A stretch of 64,000 nt of DNA from Enterococcus sp. 4G2_DIV0659 (lineage in GTDB: Bacteria > Bacillota > Bacilli > Lactobacillales > Enterococcaceae), in the NCBI RefSeq assembly GCF_002140715.2, contig NZ_NGLE02000001.1, forward strand, positions 2,019,001 to 2,083,000, written 5' to 3'. Each line of letters begins with the position of its first letter. Position 1 is the stretch's first letter. The notes beneath the pieces were generated by a model. It saw nothing but the letters and a program-made list of their open reading frames with translations, did not search any database and was not told the origin of the DNA. Shown piece after piece: positions 19,646 to 32,138 of the stretch. Position numbers and translations under genes: made by a program.

Positions 19646-19995
19646 TGAAGCAAATTATTGAAGAGGATTCAATTGACTATTCAAAAGCGATAGAACAAGA
19701 AATTTTAAACTTAGATGAGCCTTATTTTATTTTATCAAAAAAACAGTCTGAAATTATGTGTTTGAAAAGCACCAAAGAGTGCAGTGATTATGTATTTCCA
19801 GCAGGAACTTATGCATGTATGAGCTTTGTGGTGAGAACTAAAAAGGACATTGAAAAACAAGTAAGTATTTTTTTTAATGATTTGATATTCAATATAAAGG
19901 ATTCTTCGATAGAAAATTTTCTTCTCTATGAAAATATCTATTGCTCACTGGCATATAATGACAAAATGGTATATTCAATTGAGGTGAAATTATGA
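19645..19995 (+). CDS. GyrI-like effector-binding half of the MerR regulator
   Basis: 116 aa, opening with an ATG that overlaps the MerR stop (TAATG). The pattern PYFILSKKQSEIMCLK...FPAGTYACMSFVV...YSIEVKL fits the strand-turn pattern of the GyrI-like ligand domain attached to BmrR-type MerR proteins. As it lacks its own ribosome binding site, it is either translationally coupled or, more likely, part of a fused gene (see 19262-19645). Confidence 0.65.
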   Translation: MKQIIEEDSIDYSKAIEQEILNLDEPYFILSKKQSEIMCLKSTKECSDYVFPAGTYACMSFVVRTKKDIEKQVSIFFNDLIFNIKDSSIENFLLYENIYCSLAYNDKMVYSIEVKL

Positions 19996-20588
19996 ATATT
20001 AATATAAACAGTATAAATAATTGCAATGCAGAAAATAGTATTGAACAAATTTCGCTTTTAGTTTATGAAGGTTTTAAATCTAAATTTACAAGAAAATTAT
20101 TTAATGATCAAGAAGTATTAGATGTAATTACTGCTTTCTGCAAATATCTAATTTCAGTAAAGCCGGAGAAATTATTTGTTTCAGAGTATAATGGAAAATT
20201 ATACGGTTGTTTATTTTTAACAACAAACGAAGAAAAATATTATGACTTGTATTATTCGTTAAAAAAAGAATTATCCTTTTCACAATGTCTTAGGTTAATC
20301 CTTTTGTTGAGCGTGCTTTCTCACAAGCCTCAGCATAATGAAAGCTACATCGATTTTCTTGCTGTTGCGCCAGAATTTAGAAATAAGGGAATTGGTAAAG
20401 CACTAGTTTCCCATTGTAAAAATATCTTTCCGAAAAAGGAAATAACTTTGCATGTAGCGGAACAAAATTATAGGGCTTATCAATTATATAATAAATTAGG
20501 TTTTAAAATAATAAAAAAACAGTCAAGTTTTATAATGGAATTAGTAGTAGGTTTAAGAGGATGGCGATTAATGAAATGGGAGCAATAA
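19992..20588 (+). CDS. GNAT-family N-acetyltransferase
   Basis: 198 aa. The acetyl-CoA-binding motif A is visible as DFLAVAPEFRNKGIGKALVSHC (R-x-x-G-x-G/A pattern in RNKGIG) at about 117-138, followed by LHVAEQNYRAYQLYNKLGFKI, typical for motif B. Overlaps the preceding ORF by four bases (ATGA), so it is cotranscribed with the MerR-type regulator, which may control it. Substrate unknown. Confidence 0.9.
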   Translation: MNININSINNCNAENSIEQISLLVYEGFKSKFTRKLFNDQEVLDVITAFCKYLISVKPEKLFVSEYNGKLYGCLFLTTNEEKYYDLYYSLKKELSFSQCLRLILLLSVLSHKPQHNESYIDFLAVAPEFRNKGIGKALVSHCKNIFPKKEITLHVAEQNYRAYQLYNKLGFKIIKKQSSFIMELVVGLRGWRLMKWEQ

Positions 20589-21592
20589 TTAAGAGAGTAT
20601 TTATTATTCTTATAGGAATGCTTGTCATAATAATAGGGTTGTTTTTTATTGGAAATAATTATCAAATGAACGAGAACAGAGTAAATATTTCTACGACTGA
20701 TGGAACATTATCCACAATAATTACTTCTCCAAAACAGGGAGAAGTAAAAGGAATTATAGTATTTGTTCATGGAGATGGGGCGCAAGAAGCAACGCAAGAT
20801 GGAGGGTATAAACCACTAATGGAAAGATTTGCTCAGCAAGGCTATGTCTCTGTCTCTTGGGATAAGTTAGGAGTAGGGCGTTCTAGTGGTAATTGGTTGC
20901 TACAGACAATGGATGATCGTGCAAAAGAAGTACTAGAAGTTGTTGAGTGGTTGAAAGATAAATATCCAGAATATTCAAATAAAATTAGTTTATGGGGAGC
21001 TAGTCAAGCTGGATGGGTAATTCCCAAAGTTATGAGTGAGAATCCGGATATTCAATTCTCGATATTGGTAGCACCAGCAATTAATTGGATAAGACAGGGA
21101 GAATATGATACTGGGAATCAAGTCAAAGATTCTGGCGGAACCAATAAAGAAATTTTTCAAGCAAAACAACAATTTAGAAATGACAGCCTGCTAATTGAAA
21201 AAAATGATTCATACAGCAAATATAAAAATAATGGGGGGAAGGAGGTAATGACCTCTGATAGATATTTATTTGTTCGAAACAATTTGAATCAAGATGCTAC
21301 AGATGAATTATCTAAAGTACATGGTAAAATGTATTTGATTTTGGCTGAAAATGATAAGAATGTAAATTCTTTGGAAACAGAGAAAATATATCGTTCGAAA
21401 ATGTCTAAAAAAGATTTGGCAGTAAAAATTATCCCTAATACATCTCATCAAATGTTAAATAGAAAAATAGAAAATTCTGATTTTCTAATAAACTTGTCCG
21501 GGTTAATTTTTCCAAAGTTTTTTTTAATTAATAACAATTATTTAGATTATTGTGAACAGATAGTATCTGGTCAATCGTCTAATCCATGTTGA
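20561..21592 (+). CDS. Alpha/beta-hydrolase with N-terminal membrane anchor
   Basis: Up to 343 aa. A single hydrophobic segment (about 10-30) suggests an anchored or secreted enzyme. The nucleophile elbow is GASQAG; FVHGDGAQ supplies the oxyanion region, and the acid and histidine probably lie in AENDKNV and TSHQML. This is the pattern of BAAT/dienelactone-hydrolase-like esterases. The start is uncertain: the ATG at 20561 overlaps the acetyltransferase by 28 bases, and the ATG at 20576 is an alternative. Possibly an esterase or peptidase; substrate unknown. Confidence 0.85.
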   Translation: MAINEMGAIIKRVFIILIGMLVIIIGLFFIGNNYQMNENRVNISTTDGTLSTIITSPKQGEVKGIIVFVHGDGAQEATQDGGYKPLMERFAQQGYVSVSWDKLGVGRSSGNWLLQTMDDRAKEVLEVVEWLKDKYPEYSNKISLWGASQAGWVIPKVMSENPDIQFSILVAPAINWIRQGEYDTGNQVKDSGGTNKEIFQAKQQFRNDSLLIEKNDSYSKYKNNGGKEVMTSDRYLFVRNNLNQDATDELSKVHGKMYLILAENDKNVNSLETEKIYRSKMSKKDLAVKIIPNTSHQMLNRKIENSDFLINLSGLIFPKFFLINNNYLDYCEQIVSGQSSNPC

Positions 21593-22111
21593 TAACGTTC
21601 TTTTTGAAACTACTTGTATTATTCAATTTTGAAGAAGTAAGCGATAGTGAAGGTGACCGATGTTATAATCGCAAACTTAAGCATATGAGTAATAACCTAC
21701 CATTTCTTCTATATGAAAATTTTTTATATGATGACATTGAGTTGGGAGAATTTTACCAAGTTGATAAAAAATATTGGAGAAAAAAGAAGGGGTACGAAGG
21801 TGAGTTGATATTTTGGGCGATTATTTTTTAAGTTGGAGTAATTATAATTGTGCTATGTAAATAATAGAATGTCTGATTGTACATCGTTTCTTTGTGAGAA
21901 GGATTTAGAAGCAAAAAAATAGGCTGTTTGACTGAAATCAAGTCATTTTCTTCCCATCAATTTTCCCAATCATTATAATCAAAATAGTCTAAAAACCCTA
22001 TTATATCAGCATGCTTAGAATCTTAGCGGCTGATTTTTTCAAATGCTTATGTTGTTTTCTAGTCAAACTGATATACTAAATATAAACTTTGAATTAGGAG
22101 ATGGAAAATAA
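21593..22111. other. Intergenic region, no convincing gene
   Basis: An 81-codon frame at 21586-21831 overlaps the hydrolase end, has no clear ribosome binding site and no recognisable product; I do not call it. The rest is AT-rich with short repeats and a weak hairpin near 21919-21970. Confidence 0.5.
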
Positions 22112-22909
22112 GTGAATATAGGGAAAGCATTAAAAGAAAGACGGCAGAAATTAAATTTAACTCAGCAGGAATTGGCGGAGAAAATGCATGTTTCTAGACA
22201 AACAATTTCTAATTGGGAAGTCGGTAGGAGTTATCCAGATATTGAGAGTTTAATTCAATTAAGCGACTTATTTTCTATCTCACTAGATAAATTGATAAAA
22301 GGGGATAGAGAAATGGTCACTAGTTTAAAGAAAAGAAGTATATTGGAAATGTTGTTTGTTGTAATACTTAGTTTATTAATGGTAAGTAGCGTCATATGTT
22401 TGATTATTGATGTAAGTATAAATATGCGCTTATCTTGGTCTCTTGTAGTAGTAAGTAGTTGTATTTTTGGTGCAAGTTTAATGAGTGTTATGCGATATGC
22501 CCAAAAAGAAAAATTAATTAAATTTGGACTGACATTGAGTGTTTTGGTGATGCCTTTATTATTCACTATTCAAAAAAGTGTTTCAGTGACGAATTGGTTT
22601 AGTTATTTTGGTATAAGTATTAGTTTAATCTCGTTAGGTATCTTTTGGGCGTTGTTATTATTATGGCGTTTTACAACAATCAAGCTTTGGGGATTGATGA
22701 CGATTGCGGCAGTATTGTCAATTGGTGGAAATTATTTAATCTTGGTGTTGACAGGTGAAGTGACAAGTATGGCAGATGTTTCAACTAGATTTATTACTTC
22801 TGGATTAGCAGGATCAATTTGGGCATTCGTATCTATTTTATTTGGGCTACTAAATCTTGATAAAGGTGCAGTTGATGAGTGGTTGTTTGAACATGTGAGA
22901 AAAAAATAA
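22112..22909 (+). CDS. XRE-family regulator with membrane domain
   Basis: 265 aa from a GTG start. The helix-turn-helix is at 7-60 (LTQQELAEKMHVSRQTISNWEVG), followed by a short linker and five to six hydrophobic segments (about 73-255). This HTH-plus-membrane layout occurs in many Firmicutes regulators of unknown signal. A strong terminator follows. No partner gene is adjacent. Confidence 0.88.
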   Translation: MNIGKALKERRQKLNLTQQELAEKMHVSRQTISNWEVGRSYPDIESLIQLSDLFSISLDKLIKGDREMVTSLKKRSILEMLFVVILSLLMVSSVICLIIDVSINMRLSWSLVVVSSCIFGASLMSVMRYAQKEKLIKFGLTLSVLVMPLLFTIQKSVSVTNWFSYFGISISLISLGIFWALLLLWRFTTIKLWGLMTIAAVLSIGGNYLILVLTGEVTSMADVSTRFITSGLAGSIWAFVSILFGLLNLDKGAVDEWLFEHVRKK

Positions 22910-22920
22910 TGCATTAACGG

Positions 22921-22972
22921 CTAGTAATGTTGAGAATGATTTGTTCGTTCTCAACGTTACTAGTCTTTTTTT
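22921..22972 (+). terminator. Rho-independent terminator
   Basis: CTAGTAATGTTGAGAA pairs with TTCTCAACGTTACTAG (one G-T), followed by TCTTTTTTT. Confidence 0.92.
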
Positions 22973-22994
22973 ATTAAGTTTTCCAGAGAAATAC

Positions 22995-23192
22995 TTAAAA
23001 ACTGACAAAAAAGCTTCCGAGTGAAACAGTAATGAAAATCAAAGAAAAAGCTAAGCTATTCCACAGCCCTAACATAATAAAAGAAGAGGTGTTTTTATCT
23101 CCTTCTTTTTTGAGATCAGTAAATGTTCGCCAAGTGATTACTAGCTGCCATATACCTATCAGTAAAAAAATGAAACCAAGCAAATATCTCAT
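22995..23192 (-). CDS. Small two-helix membrane protein
   Basis: 65 aa from the ATG at 23190-23192 (MRYLLGFIFLLIGIWQLV), GGAG eight bases upstream. Two hydrophobic segments (about 3-20 and 40-63) flank a charged loop FTDLKKEGDKNTS. A good cre-like sequence lies 35 bases upstream. Function unknown. Confidence 0.7.
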   Translation of the reverse strand: MRYLLGFIFLLIGIWQLVITWRTFTDLKKEGDKNTSSFIMLGLWNSLAFSLIFITVSLGSFFVSF

Positions 23193-23226
23193 ATAATTAT
23201 CTCCTTTACACAAGAGTAACATTTTA

Positions 23227-23240
23227 GGAAAGCGCTATCA
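23227..23240 (-). promoter_or_regulatory. cre-like site (CcpA)
   Basis: GGAAAGCGCTATCA matches TGWAANCGNTNWCA at 13 of 14 positions. It sits upstream of the small membrane protein gene at 22995-23192 and about 600 bases before the second beta-glucoside operon promoter, so carbon control of the former is more likely. Confidence 0.5.
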
Positions 23241-23842
23241 ATGGATTTGTATAAAAATAGTTTGCAGTATGTATTATGAATCTGTATATCAAAGACGGCT
23301 TCAAGAATACTTCAAAAGTGAAAATAATGGATGTTATCGATATTTTTTACCAGTTAGTGCTCAGTGGTGTTGTAACCAGAGGTATCATATTAGATGTGAA
23401 AGGTTTTTCAGTTTTTAAGGTACTTATTGAACTTGTTTATTCAAAAGCTTGATCTGTGATTTTTCAGTAGGTGATTCCTCTCTGGTATGCAGAACCTATC
23501 ATAAGTAGGAGGACTTTTCTGATAGAAACTCATTTAATACTATTAGTCGATTCAAAAATCTTTATGTATATTTTGTTCTACATGAAAAAAACAATCATTT
23601 GTGAAGGATTATTGACCTATTTTTTCATTAAAGGGAGTGGATTGTATGGTTAAAAGGAAACACTATGTTATGAAATGAACAAATGAATACGTCTTAGATT
23701 AGAATAAGAACTTGCGATGCTTTTAATTTTGATGAGTGATGAGAATGTGATAGAAGAATGGAGGCGATTTCAGTTGCGATAAAAACAATGTATTCAGTTG
23801 TCAAGCTAGGTGCTACTATCATCGTTATGTAATGATGAAAAA
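23241..23842. other. Intergenic sequence before the second bgl operon
   Basis: About 600 bases without a supported gene; short frames lack ribosome binding sites. Nothing recognised apart from AT-rich decay-like sequence. Confidence 0.5.
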
Positions 23843-23871
23843 TTGACAAAATTAAAACTATCTTATATAAT
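23843..23871 (+). promoter_or_regulatory. Promoter of the second bgl operon
   Basis: TTGACA (23843-23848), 17-nt spacer, TATAAT (23866-23871): a consensus promoter ten bases before the RAT, so the transcript begins almost at the RAT. Confidence 0.9.
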
Positions 23872-23880
23872 GTGAGTATC

Positions 23881-23909
23881 GGATCGTTACTGGTAAAGCA
23901 GGCGTGACC
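23881..23909 (+). promoter_or_regulatory. RAT upstream of licT2
   Basis: 29 nt starting GGATCGTTAC and ending GGCGTGACC. It is nearly identical to the RAT at 24827-24855 (one base difference) and to the canonical LicT target layout. Its last bases form the first strand of the terminator at 23905-23958. Confidence 0.9.
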
Positions 23910-23958
23910 TCTTACATTACTTTTTTTAGTGATGTTTGATATGGTCAGGTCTTTTTTC
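23905..23958 (+). terminator. RAT-controlled terminator before licT2
   Basis: GACCT pairs with AGGTC, with CATTACT/AGTGATG inside, followed by TTTTTT. Formation competes with the RAT. Confidence 0.8.
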
Positions 23959-23990
23959 GTTTTTTAAGTCAAGAACAGGAGATAGTTTCA

Positions 23991-24827
23991 ATGAAAATAC
24001 TGAAAGTTTTTAATAATAATGTTTCTTTGGTTTTAAATGATGACAACATCGAAGAAATTATTATGGGCAAAGGTGTAGGCTTCAACAAGCGTGAAGGTGA
24101 CGTGATTGATTCAGCCTTGATTGAAAAAAGATTTGTTCTTGAAGGTAACAATTCCGTTAATAACTTAGAAAATCTGCTTGCACGAATCGATATTGAAGAT
24201 ATTGAACTGGCCAGTGATATTATTCAATTAGGCGAAGCAGAATTAGAACAGTCCATTGATGATTCCATTTTGCTGACATTGTCCGATCATATCGGTTTTG
24301 TCTTAAATCGAGCATCAGAAGGATTGCAAATGCGCTCACCATTGGAGTGGGATATCAAACAGATTTACACAAAAGAATATGCTTTTGCATTAAAAGCCGT
24401 TCAGATGATGCGAGAGAAAACAGGCATTGCTATTCCAGATCAAGAAGCCGCTTTTATTACCCTTCATTTTGTAAATGCCTATAACTCAACTAGCAATATG
24501 AACGAAACAATGTTGACAACCAAAATCATTCAAAGCATTATCGATATTATTAAATATCATTATGGGAAAGAGTATGATGAAACGTCTTATGATTTTACTC
24601 GTTTCATTACTCATATTCGTTACTTTGTCAAAAGGCAGTTGGATAAAGAAGTCTCATCAAATGAGGATTCATCCTTGATCAACCTGATTGCTGTCAAATA
24701 TGAACAAGATTATCAGTGTGCAGTCAAAATCAAAACATTTTTGGAACAACAATACGATTGGACGATTTCAAATGATGAATTGATGTACTTAACACTTCAC
24801 TTAAATCGCTTATCAAGCAATCAATAG
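23991..24827 (+). CDS. licT: BglG/LicT-family antiterminator (second copy)
   Basis: 278 aa: CAT domain 1-55 (MKILKVFNNNVSLVLNDDN) and two PRDs. The four regulatory histidines are in LSDHIGF, ITLHFVN, ITHIRYF and LTLHLNRL. AGGAGA precedes the ATG. Its stop codon TAG shares its last base with the RAT in front of the permease gene, so the RNA switch begins exactly where translation ends. First gene of an operon with EIIBCA and a GH1 enzyme. Paralogous to 3347-4195 but clearly diverged. Confidence 0.95.
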   Translation: MKILKVFNNNVSLVLNDDNIEEIIMGKGVGFNKREGDVIDSALIEKRFVLEGNNSVNNLENLLARIDIEDIELASDIIQLGEAELEQSIDDSILLTLSDHIGFVLNRASEGLQMRSPLEWDIKQIYTKEYAFALKAVQMMREKTGIAIPDQEAAFITLHFVNAYNSTSNMNETMLTTKIIQSIIDIIKYHYGKEYDETSYDFTRFITHIRYFVKRQLDKEVSSNEDSSLINLIAVKYEQDYQCAVKIKTFLEQQYDWTISNDELMYLTLHLNRLSSNQ

Positions 24828-24855
24828 GATCGTTACTGGTTAAGCAGGCGTGACC
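24827..24855 (+). promoter_or_regulatory. RAT between licT2 and bglP2
   Basis: 29 nt starting GGATCGTTAC and ending GGCGTGACC, beginning at the last base of the licT2 stop codon. It overlaps the terminator at 24852. Confidence 0.92.
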
Positions 24856-24902
24856 TAAGAAAGACACTTAGTTTATAAGTGTTTCTTAGGTCGCTTTTTT
24901 TA
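24852..24902 (+). terminator. RAT-controlled terminator before bglP2
   Basis: GACCTAAGAAAGACACTTA folds with TAAGTGTTTCTTAGGTC (one bulge), followed by GCTTTTTTT. Very strong stem. It gates the permease and glucosidase genes. Confidence 0.95.
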
Positions 24903-24935
24903 TAAAAAAATGAATCAAAGAGAGGAATTATCATC

Positions 24936-28243
<3,308 letters not shown>

Positions 28244-28263
28244 AAAGGAACCGTAGATAAACT

Positions 28264-28318
28264 ATTGAATTGAAAGAATTTCACGAGAAGTATTCTCAAT
28301 GATTTCTTTCAATTCAAT
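28264..28318 (+). terminator. Stem-loop after the second bgl operon
   Basis: ATTGAATTGAAAGAA (28264-28278) pairs exactly with TTCTTTCAATTCAAT (28304-28318). No long T tract follows, so termination is likely but not certain. Confidence 0.65.
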
Positions 28319-29862
28319 GATTCTTTGTACAACTATATAATATTGTTTTGCAACATAAAAGTTTTAAATTATGAATACAAATTTTCTTAAACGTTCAACG
28401 ACCATTTAAACAATGTGGTAAAAAACCAACTAAATAAATCAATCAAATGTGAATTACTTGAGTGTTACAACCAATTAATATTTTCTAAAGAAATGCCTCT
28501 TAGGGAAATGGCTAATTTTATAGGTATAAAGAAAATATTTTTGACTACATCCATTTATTAAATAAACTTGGAGAGCAACAGTTTGCCAAAAGTATTGAAT
28601 GATAAGTTACCTCTATCCTTTCAGAAAGCAAAAAATATTCCTATTTTTTATTCAAGCTGACTTGTAGATTACGTACTATTCTAGCAAACAATATTAATTT
28701 AGTTAACATTTTTTTCACTTAAATTGTAAATAATGTGAATTTGTATTTGTAATCGGTCTTATTTCTGATGATTCAATCAATAATGCATCCAGAGAGGTAC
28801 TTGTTTGAGTGCCTTTTTTGTTACGCTAAAAAAATTTTTCTACGAATATTCGTTATTATCATTTCGTTACTAAATAACTTTTATTATTACTCTTTTTATT
28901 TGTTTAATCACGTACCAATTTTTAACTATATCATAATTTTTGCGTAAGGGTGTGTAAAACTATTATTACATAAGATACAAGTTAGTATATATACTATTTT
29001 AGGATTTAGAATGAATCAGAGGATTATAGTATAGAGTTTATTCTGTTTGCTTTTTTATATTAGTGCTCTTATTTCTTTATTATAAAGTAGAATAAGTTGG
29101 AAAACCTGATAGTGTTATGAGTTGGGAAAAAGAAGACTACGGAATGCCACCTCGAGTACAAGCAACTTGGGAAAAAGCAGTAGATGGTGAACGTGCTGGA
29201 AGCTCAATTGAAGTGACCTATAACAAAAAAACGCTAATGATCATTGATAAAAAATACTTTGATTTTTAAAAAATAAGAAGTCAAATTGTTTAAAACGTAT
29301 AGAAAGCATCATGTATTGAAATGGATGATAGTAAATATCTCTGTTTTTGTTTGACTGTGAAAATACGAGATGAATATAATATTTTAAAAAATATATCTGT
29401 ATAAATGATTTAAATCAAGATGAATTAAAAATAAGCGACGTTCTCAATATAAAGAGTAAGTCGTTTTTTATATTTAGGTGGTGTCTAAGGCTACAACGAA
29501 TTTAGCACTTCTCTTTTTTCAAAAGGGAGAACTTACTAACTCTATTATGGGTGGTGTATGGTTAGAATTTGATCTTTAATCTTTCATAATACAGAGTACA
29601 ATCATTATATTTAGTAGGTTCATTCGTATAGCTATCAAGGAAATTGGAAATATTTTTATTAAGGTTACTGTGATTATCCATTACAGTAATAAATACTTAA
29701 GTTCTAAGGACAAAAAAGTTAATTAGCATACATTTAGCTAGTTTTTAGATAAATGCAAAAAAAGAGCTGATTGGATTGCCCATGATAAGCTCTTTTGGGT
29801 TATGGATTTGAACTATCTAGTTATAATAGCAGTTATATCAAGAGTTTTGTAAGATATATTGA
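28319..29862. other. Gene-poor, degraded region
   Basis: About 1.5 kb without an intact gene. Around 28410-28610 a broken frame reads ELLECYNQLIFSKEMPLREM and, after a shift, LLNKLGEQQFAKSIE, possibly the remains of an HTH/Mga-like regulator. At 29117-29269 a 50-codon frame (MSWEKEDYGMPPRVQATWEK onward) looks like the tail of a lost gene. Both are low-confidence readings. The rest is AT-rich. Confidence 0.45.
29117..29269 (+). pseudogene. Possible gene remnant, 50 codons
   Basis: The frame reads MSWEKEDYGMPPRVQATWEK and ends MIIDKKYFDF. Its composition is that of a folded protein rather than random AT-rich sequence, but there is no ribosome binding site and no upstream extension. I do not recognise the parent family. 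Confidence 0.3.
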
Positions 29863-30513
29863 TTAAATGGGTTCTTTTGAAGTATATACCACAATACATT
29901 TCTTGAAAAAATTATTTGAGCCGTCAGGTAAATTAATACACCCAACGTAAAAAGTATCAAGTTGTTCTGAGAGTTGCTGACCTATACACTTTGAAATATC
30001 TGTGGTGTTTAAAAGGTCAGATATTCCGTGAATATTTTCAATATCAAAATAATAAATTTCTATATGAGTTAAATAATATTCTTGTATTTCTTTAGCATAG
30101 TCATAAAATCCAAGTTTAAATAATTTGAGATATTCAGGATTTCTTTCTTCTTCTATAAAAGGTTCAATTTTATGAATGTTTGATTCGTTATAGGTTGTAA
30201 ATAAAACATTTGAAAAGTTTTGTATACTATCTAAGTATTCGTGATAAAGTTTTGTACCACGTAAGACTATTATAAATTCTCCTATCCATCCTGAGATAAG
30301 AAGAAAAATGGCAATCCACCATGCCAATCCATAATTAAAGAATGATAAATTTTTGGCTGAGAGTAAATAGATGCTATAAATAGATACTATAATGATAAAG
30401 GTTACTGTAGCAAAACGAATAAAATGAAGAAATTTTTTTCTGAAATATTCATGTTTTTCTAAAGAATTTATCTTCTTTCTTAAGTTTTGTAAAGCAAAAT
30501 CATACATTGACAA
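29863..30513 (-). CDS. Two-helix membrane protein of unknown function
   Basis: 216 aa if started at the TTG at 30511-30513, which lies nine bases after AAGGAG; the open frame begins 11 codons earlier. Two hydrophobic segments (about 35-58 and 64-86) separate a short N-terminal and a long C-terminal cytoplasmic part with no recognised domain. It is downstream of two small genes on the same strand and could belong to the same peptide locus, for example as a protective membrane protein; that is speculation. Confidence 0.65.
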   Translation of the reverse strand: MSMYDFALQNLRKKINSLEKHEYFRKKFLHFIRFATVTFIIIVSIYSIYLLSAKNLSFFNYGLAWWIAIFLLISGWIGEFIIVLRGTKLYHEYLDSIQNFSNVLFTTYNESNIHKIEPFIEEERNPEYLKLFKLGFYDYAKEIQEYYLTHIEIYYFDIENIHGISDLLNTTDISKCIGQQLSEQLDTFYVGCINLPDGSNNFFKKCIVVYTSKEPI

Positions 30514-30794
30514 TAGATCAATCTCCTTTTTTATTTTTAAAATCAAATGGCGTGTACCCTTAAAGGGAGCGACATTATAATAATTTGATTATATCTTAAT
30601 AATAGCAAGAAAGAAATAGAGCCATGCAATATGCTTTTTTTTGACTGTTATCAAAGTGTGATCATAAAATAATGTTTTCATTTTAGGTATTCTATTAGTT
30701 TCTTCTTTGTGTTAAACAAAGACCATGTAATAGAGATTAGCAAAATTATAGTATCTGAGTATTTTTTTGTTAACCCTTTTATTACAAGCATTAG

Positions 30795-31256
30795 TTATTG
30801 AATACCTCCCTTTTCCCAAACCAATTTACTTTCCTTATATCTTTTTGGATCAACACCACCATTTTCATCAAAGATATTTGAACCACTAACTAGATAAATT
30901 TTTTCAATTTGATACTCTTTGGAGGGATTCATAAGACTAGAGAGCGAATCAGTGATCGTTTGTTTTTCAGAAAAACTAACAGAGATCGTCTCGCTAAATG
31001 CTATATAGATCACATTTTTATCTTGCATCGCATAGATATGATCATATTGTTTCATTTTTCCTAAATTCATTCTGATAGTAAAGGGAGTATCCATATCTAC
31101 GTTATTTTCAGTTACAGAAAATTCTATATCTTTGATTTTATTTATGTTGATAATCGTCTCTTGTTTGTCTTTTAAGATATTCCAACCATAAAAACAACAA
31201 ATAAGAACAGAAATCGATAGAAAACTAACGAGAGCTAACTTCTTTTTTTTAGTCAA
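30795..31256 (-). CDS. Membrane-anchored small protein, unknown
   Basis: 153 aa from the TTG at 31254-31256 (AAGGAG eight bases upstream). An N-terminal hydrophobic helix (KLALVSFLSISVLICCFYGW) anchors a 125-residue extracytoplasmic domain ending VDPKRYKESKLVWEKGGIQ. No family recognised. It follows the secreted peptide gene on the same strand after a terminator. Confidence 0.65.
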   Translation of the reverse strand: MTKKKKLALVSFLSISVLICCFYGWNILKDKQETIININKIKDIEFSVTENNVDMDTPFTIRMNLGKMKQYDHIYAMQDKNVIYIAFSETISVSFSEKQTITDSLSSLMNPSKEYQIEKIYLVSGSNIFDENGGVDPKRYKESKLVWEKGGIQ

Positions 31257-31306
31257 ATAAATCACTCCTTCATAAAAGTGGACAATGCAAAATCATTTTT
31301 ATATGA

Positions 31307-31347
31307 AAAAACACCAAAAACTGATAAGAGCTTTTTGGTGTTTTTGA
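31307..31347 (-). terminator. Rho-independent terminator after the secreted peptide gene
   Basis: On the minus strand AAACACCAAAAA pairs with TTTTTGGTGTTT, followed by T residues. Confidence 0.85.
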
Positions 31348-31359
31348 AACACAGATTTT

Positions 31360-31725
31360 TTAAGAAGTGAATCCAGGGTAATGTTTTGTTCCATAGCTGT
31401 TTACGCCGCCACGTCTATCTAAAAAGGGCTGTCCCCATACACCTTGTGTATAGATTCCTTTATTCGCAATATATGGTTGAGAGTACCCCAAACTGCGTCC
31501 CCCAGCTCTTTGCACATCAAAGAAGTACCAACGAGCACGTCCCGATCCATTAGTTGTCCATACTTCAGAATATCCATTCCCGTCCCGCATGAACCTAGAA
31601 TACCAATTTCCAGTTGTTGAACCACCGGGATAATGAGTACCAGCAAATGCGACTGAAGCACCAAGAAAAAGACTACATACCAGAAGCAACAGATTAGAGA
31701 TAATCAACTTTTTTAATTTTTTCAT
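31360..31725 (-). CDS. Small secreted peptide, lactococcin 972-like (tentative)
   Basis: 121 aa from the ATG at 31723-31725, with AGGAGG upstream. A clear signal peptide (about 1-28, ending VAFAG) precedes a roughly 93-residue mature part rich in Gly, Tyr and Trp: THYPGGSTTGNWYSRFMRDG, then WTTNGSGRARWYFFDVQRAG. The mature protein has no cysteine. Size, export signal, the YPGG start and aromatic/glycine composition recall lactococcin 972-type bacteriocins, but the match is by eye only. It has its own terminator and two membrane-protein genes downstream. Confidence 0.5.
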   Translation of the reverse strand: MKKLKKLIISNLLLLVCSLFLGASVAFAGTHYPGGSTTGNWYSRFMRDGNGYSEVWTTNGSGRARWYFFDVQRAGGRSLGYSQPYIANKGIYTQGVWGQPFLDRRGGVNSYGTKHYPGFTS

Positions 31726-32012
31726 AACTCTTCCTCCTAAATTATTTAACCATACCAACAATTGCATACTAACATATATAGGAATGTTTTTCAACTCTTA
31801 TTGAAATTTTAATTTTAGTTAAAGTGATATAAAAATTCCTTTTAGGAAGGTGAGTTAAAATTTTTATGAGTGACAAATTTCATTTCTTTTTGGAAAACTT
31901 GTGAATAAAAGTTATCTCCAATATCATCTACTAAATTTATAAAATGACGGTTCAAGGGATACACTCCCCTGAAAGCGAGCTAATCCAAAAGTTAAATGTT
32001 TTACTATGAATA
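31726..32012. other. Intergenic sequence upstream of the secreted peptide gene
   Basis: AT-rich, no gene seen. It must contain the promoter for the minus-strand peptide gene, but I could not place it confidently. Confidence 0.4.
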
Positions 32013-32059
32013 GAGTGTGTGACAATAGTCAGAAAAAATCTGATTATTGTCACACACTC
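32013..32059. terminator. Bidirectional terminator-like hairpin
   Basis: GAGTGTGTGACAATA pairs exactly with TATTGTCACACACTC, with GTCAGA/CTGAT inside the loop. First of three tandem hairpins. Confidence 0.75.
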
Positions 32060-32070
32060 TTAAATTTATC

Positions 32071-32106
32071 GTTCATCAGTATCAGTTCAGGCTAATACTG
32101 ATGAAC
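32071..32106. repeat. Inverted repeat, 12-bp arms
   Basis: GTTCATCAGTAT (32071-32082) and ATACTGATGAAC (32095-32106) are exact complements around a 12-nt loop. Second of three tandem hairpins. Confidence 0.8.
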
Positions 32107-32138
32107 TTTAAAATCCTATTTACCGCTAGGATTTTAAA
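32107..32138 (-). terminator. Hairpin at the end of the 32134-32361 gene
   Basis: TTTAAAATCCTA and TAGGATTTTAAA are exact complements around TTTACCGC. It overlaps the last bases of the minus-strand gene and could terminate it, though the run after the stem is short. Confidence 0.55.

Noticed and set aside
21586..21831. 81-codon ORF after the hydrolase
   Set aside because: Overlaps the hydrolase end, no ribosome binding site, no recognisable product.
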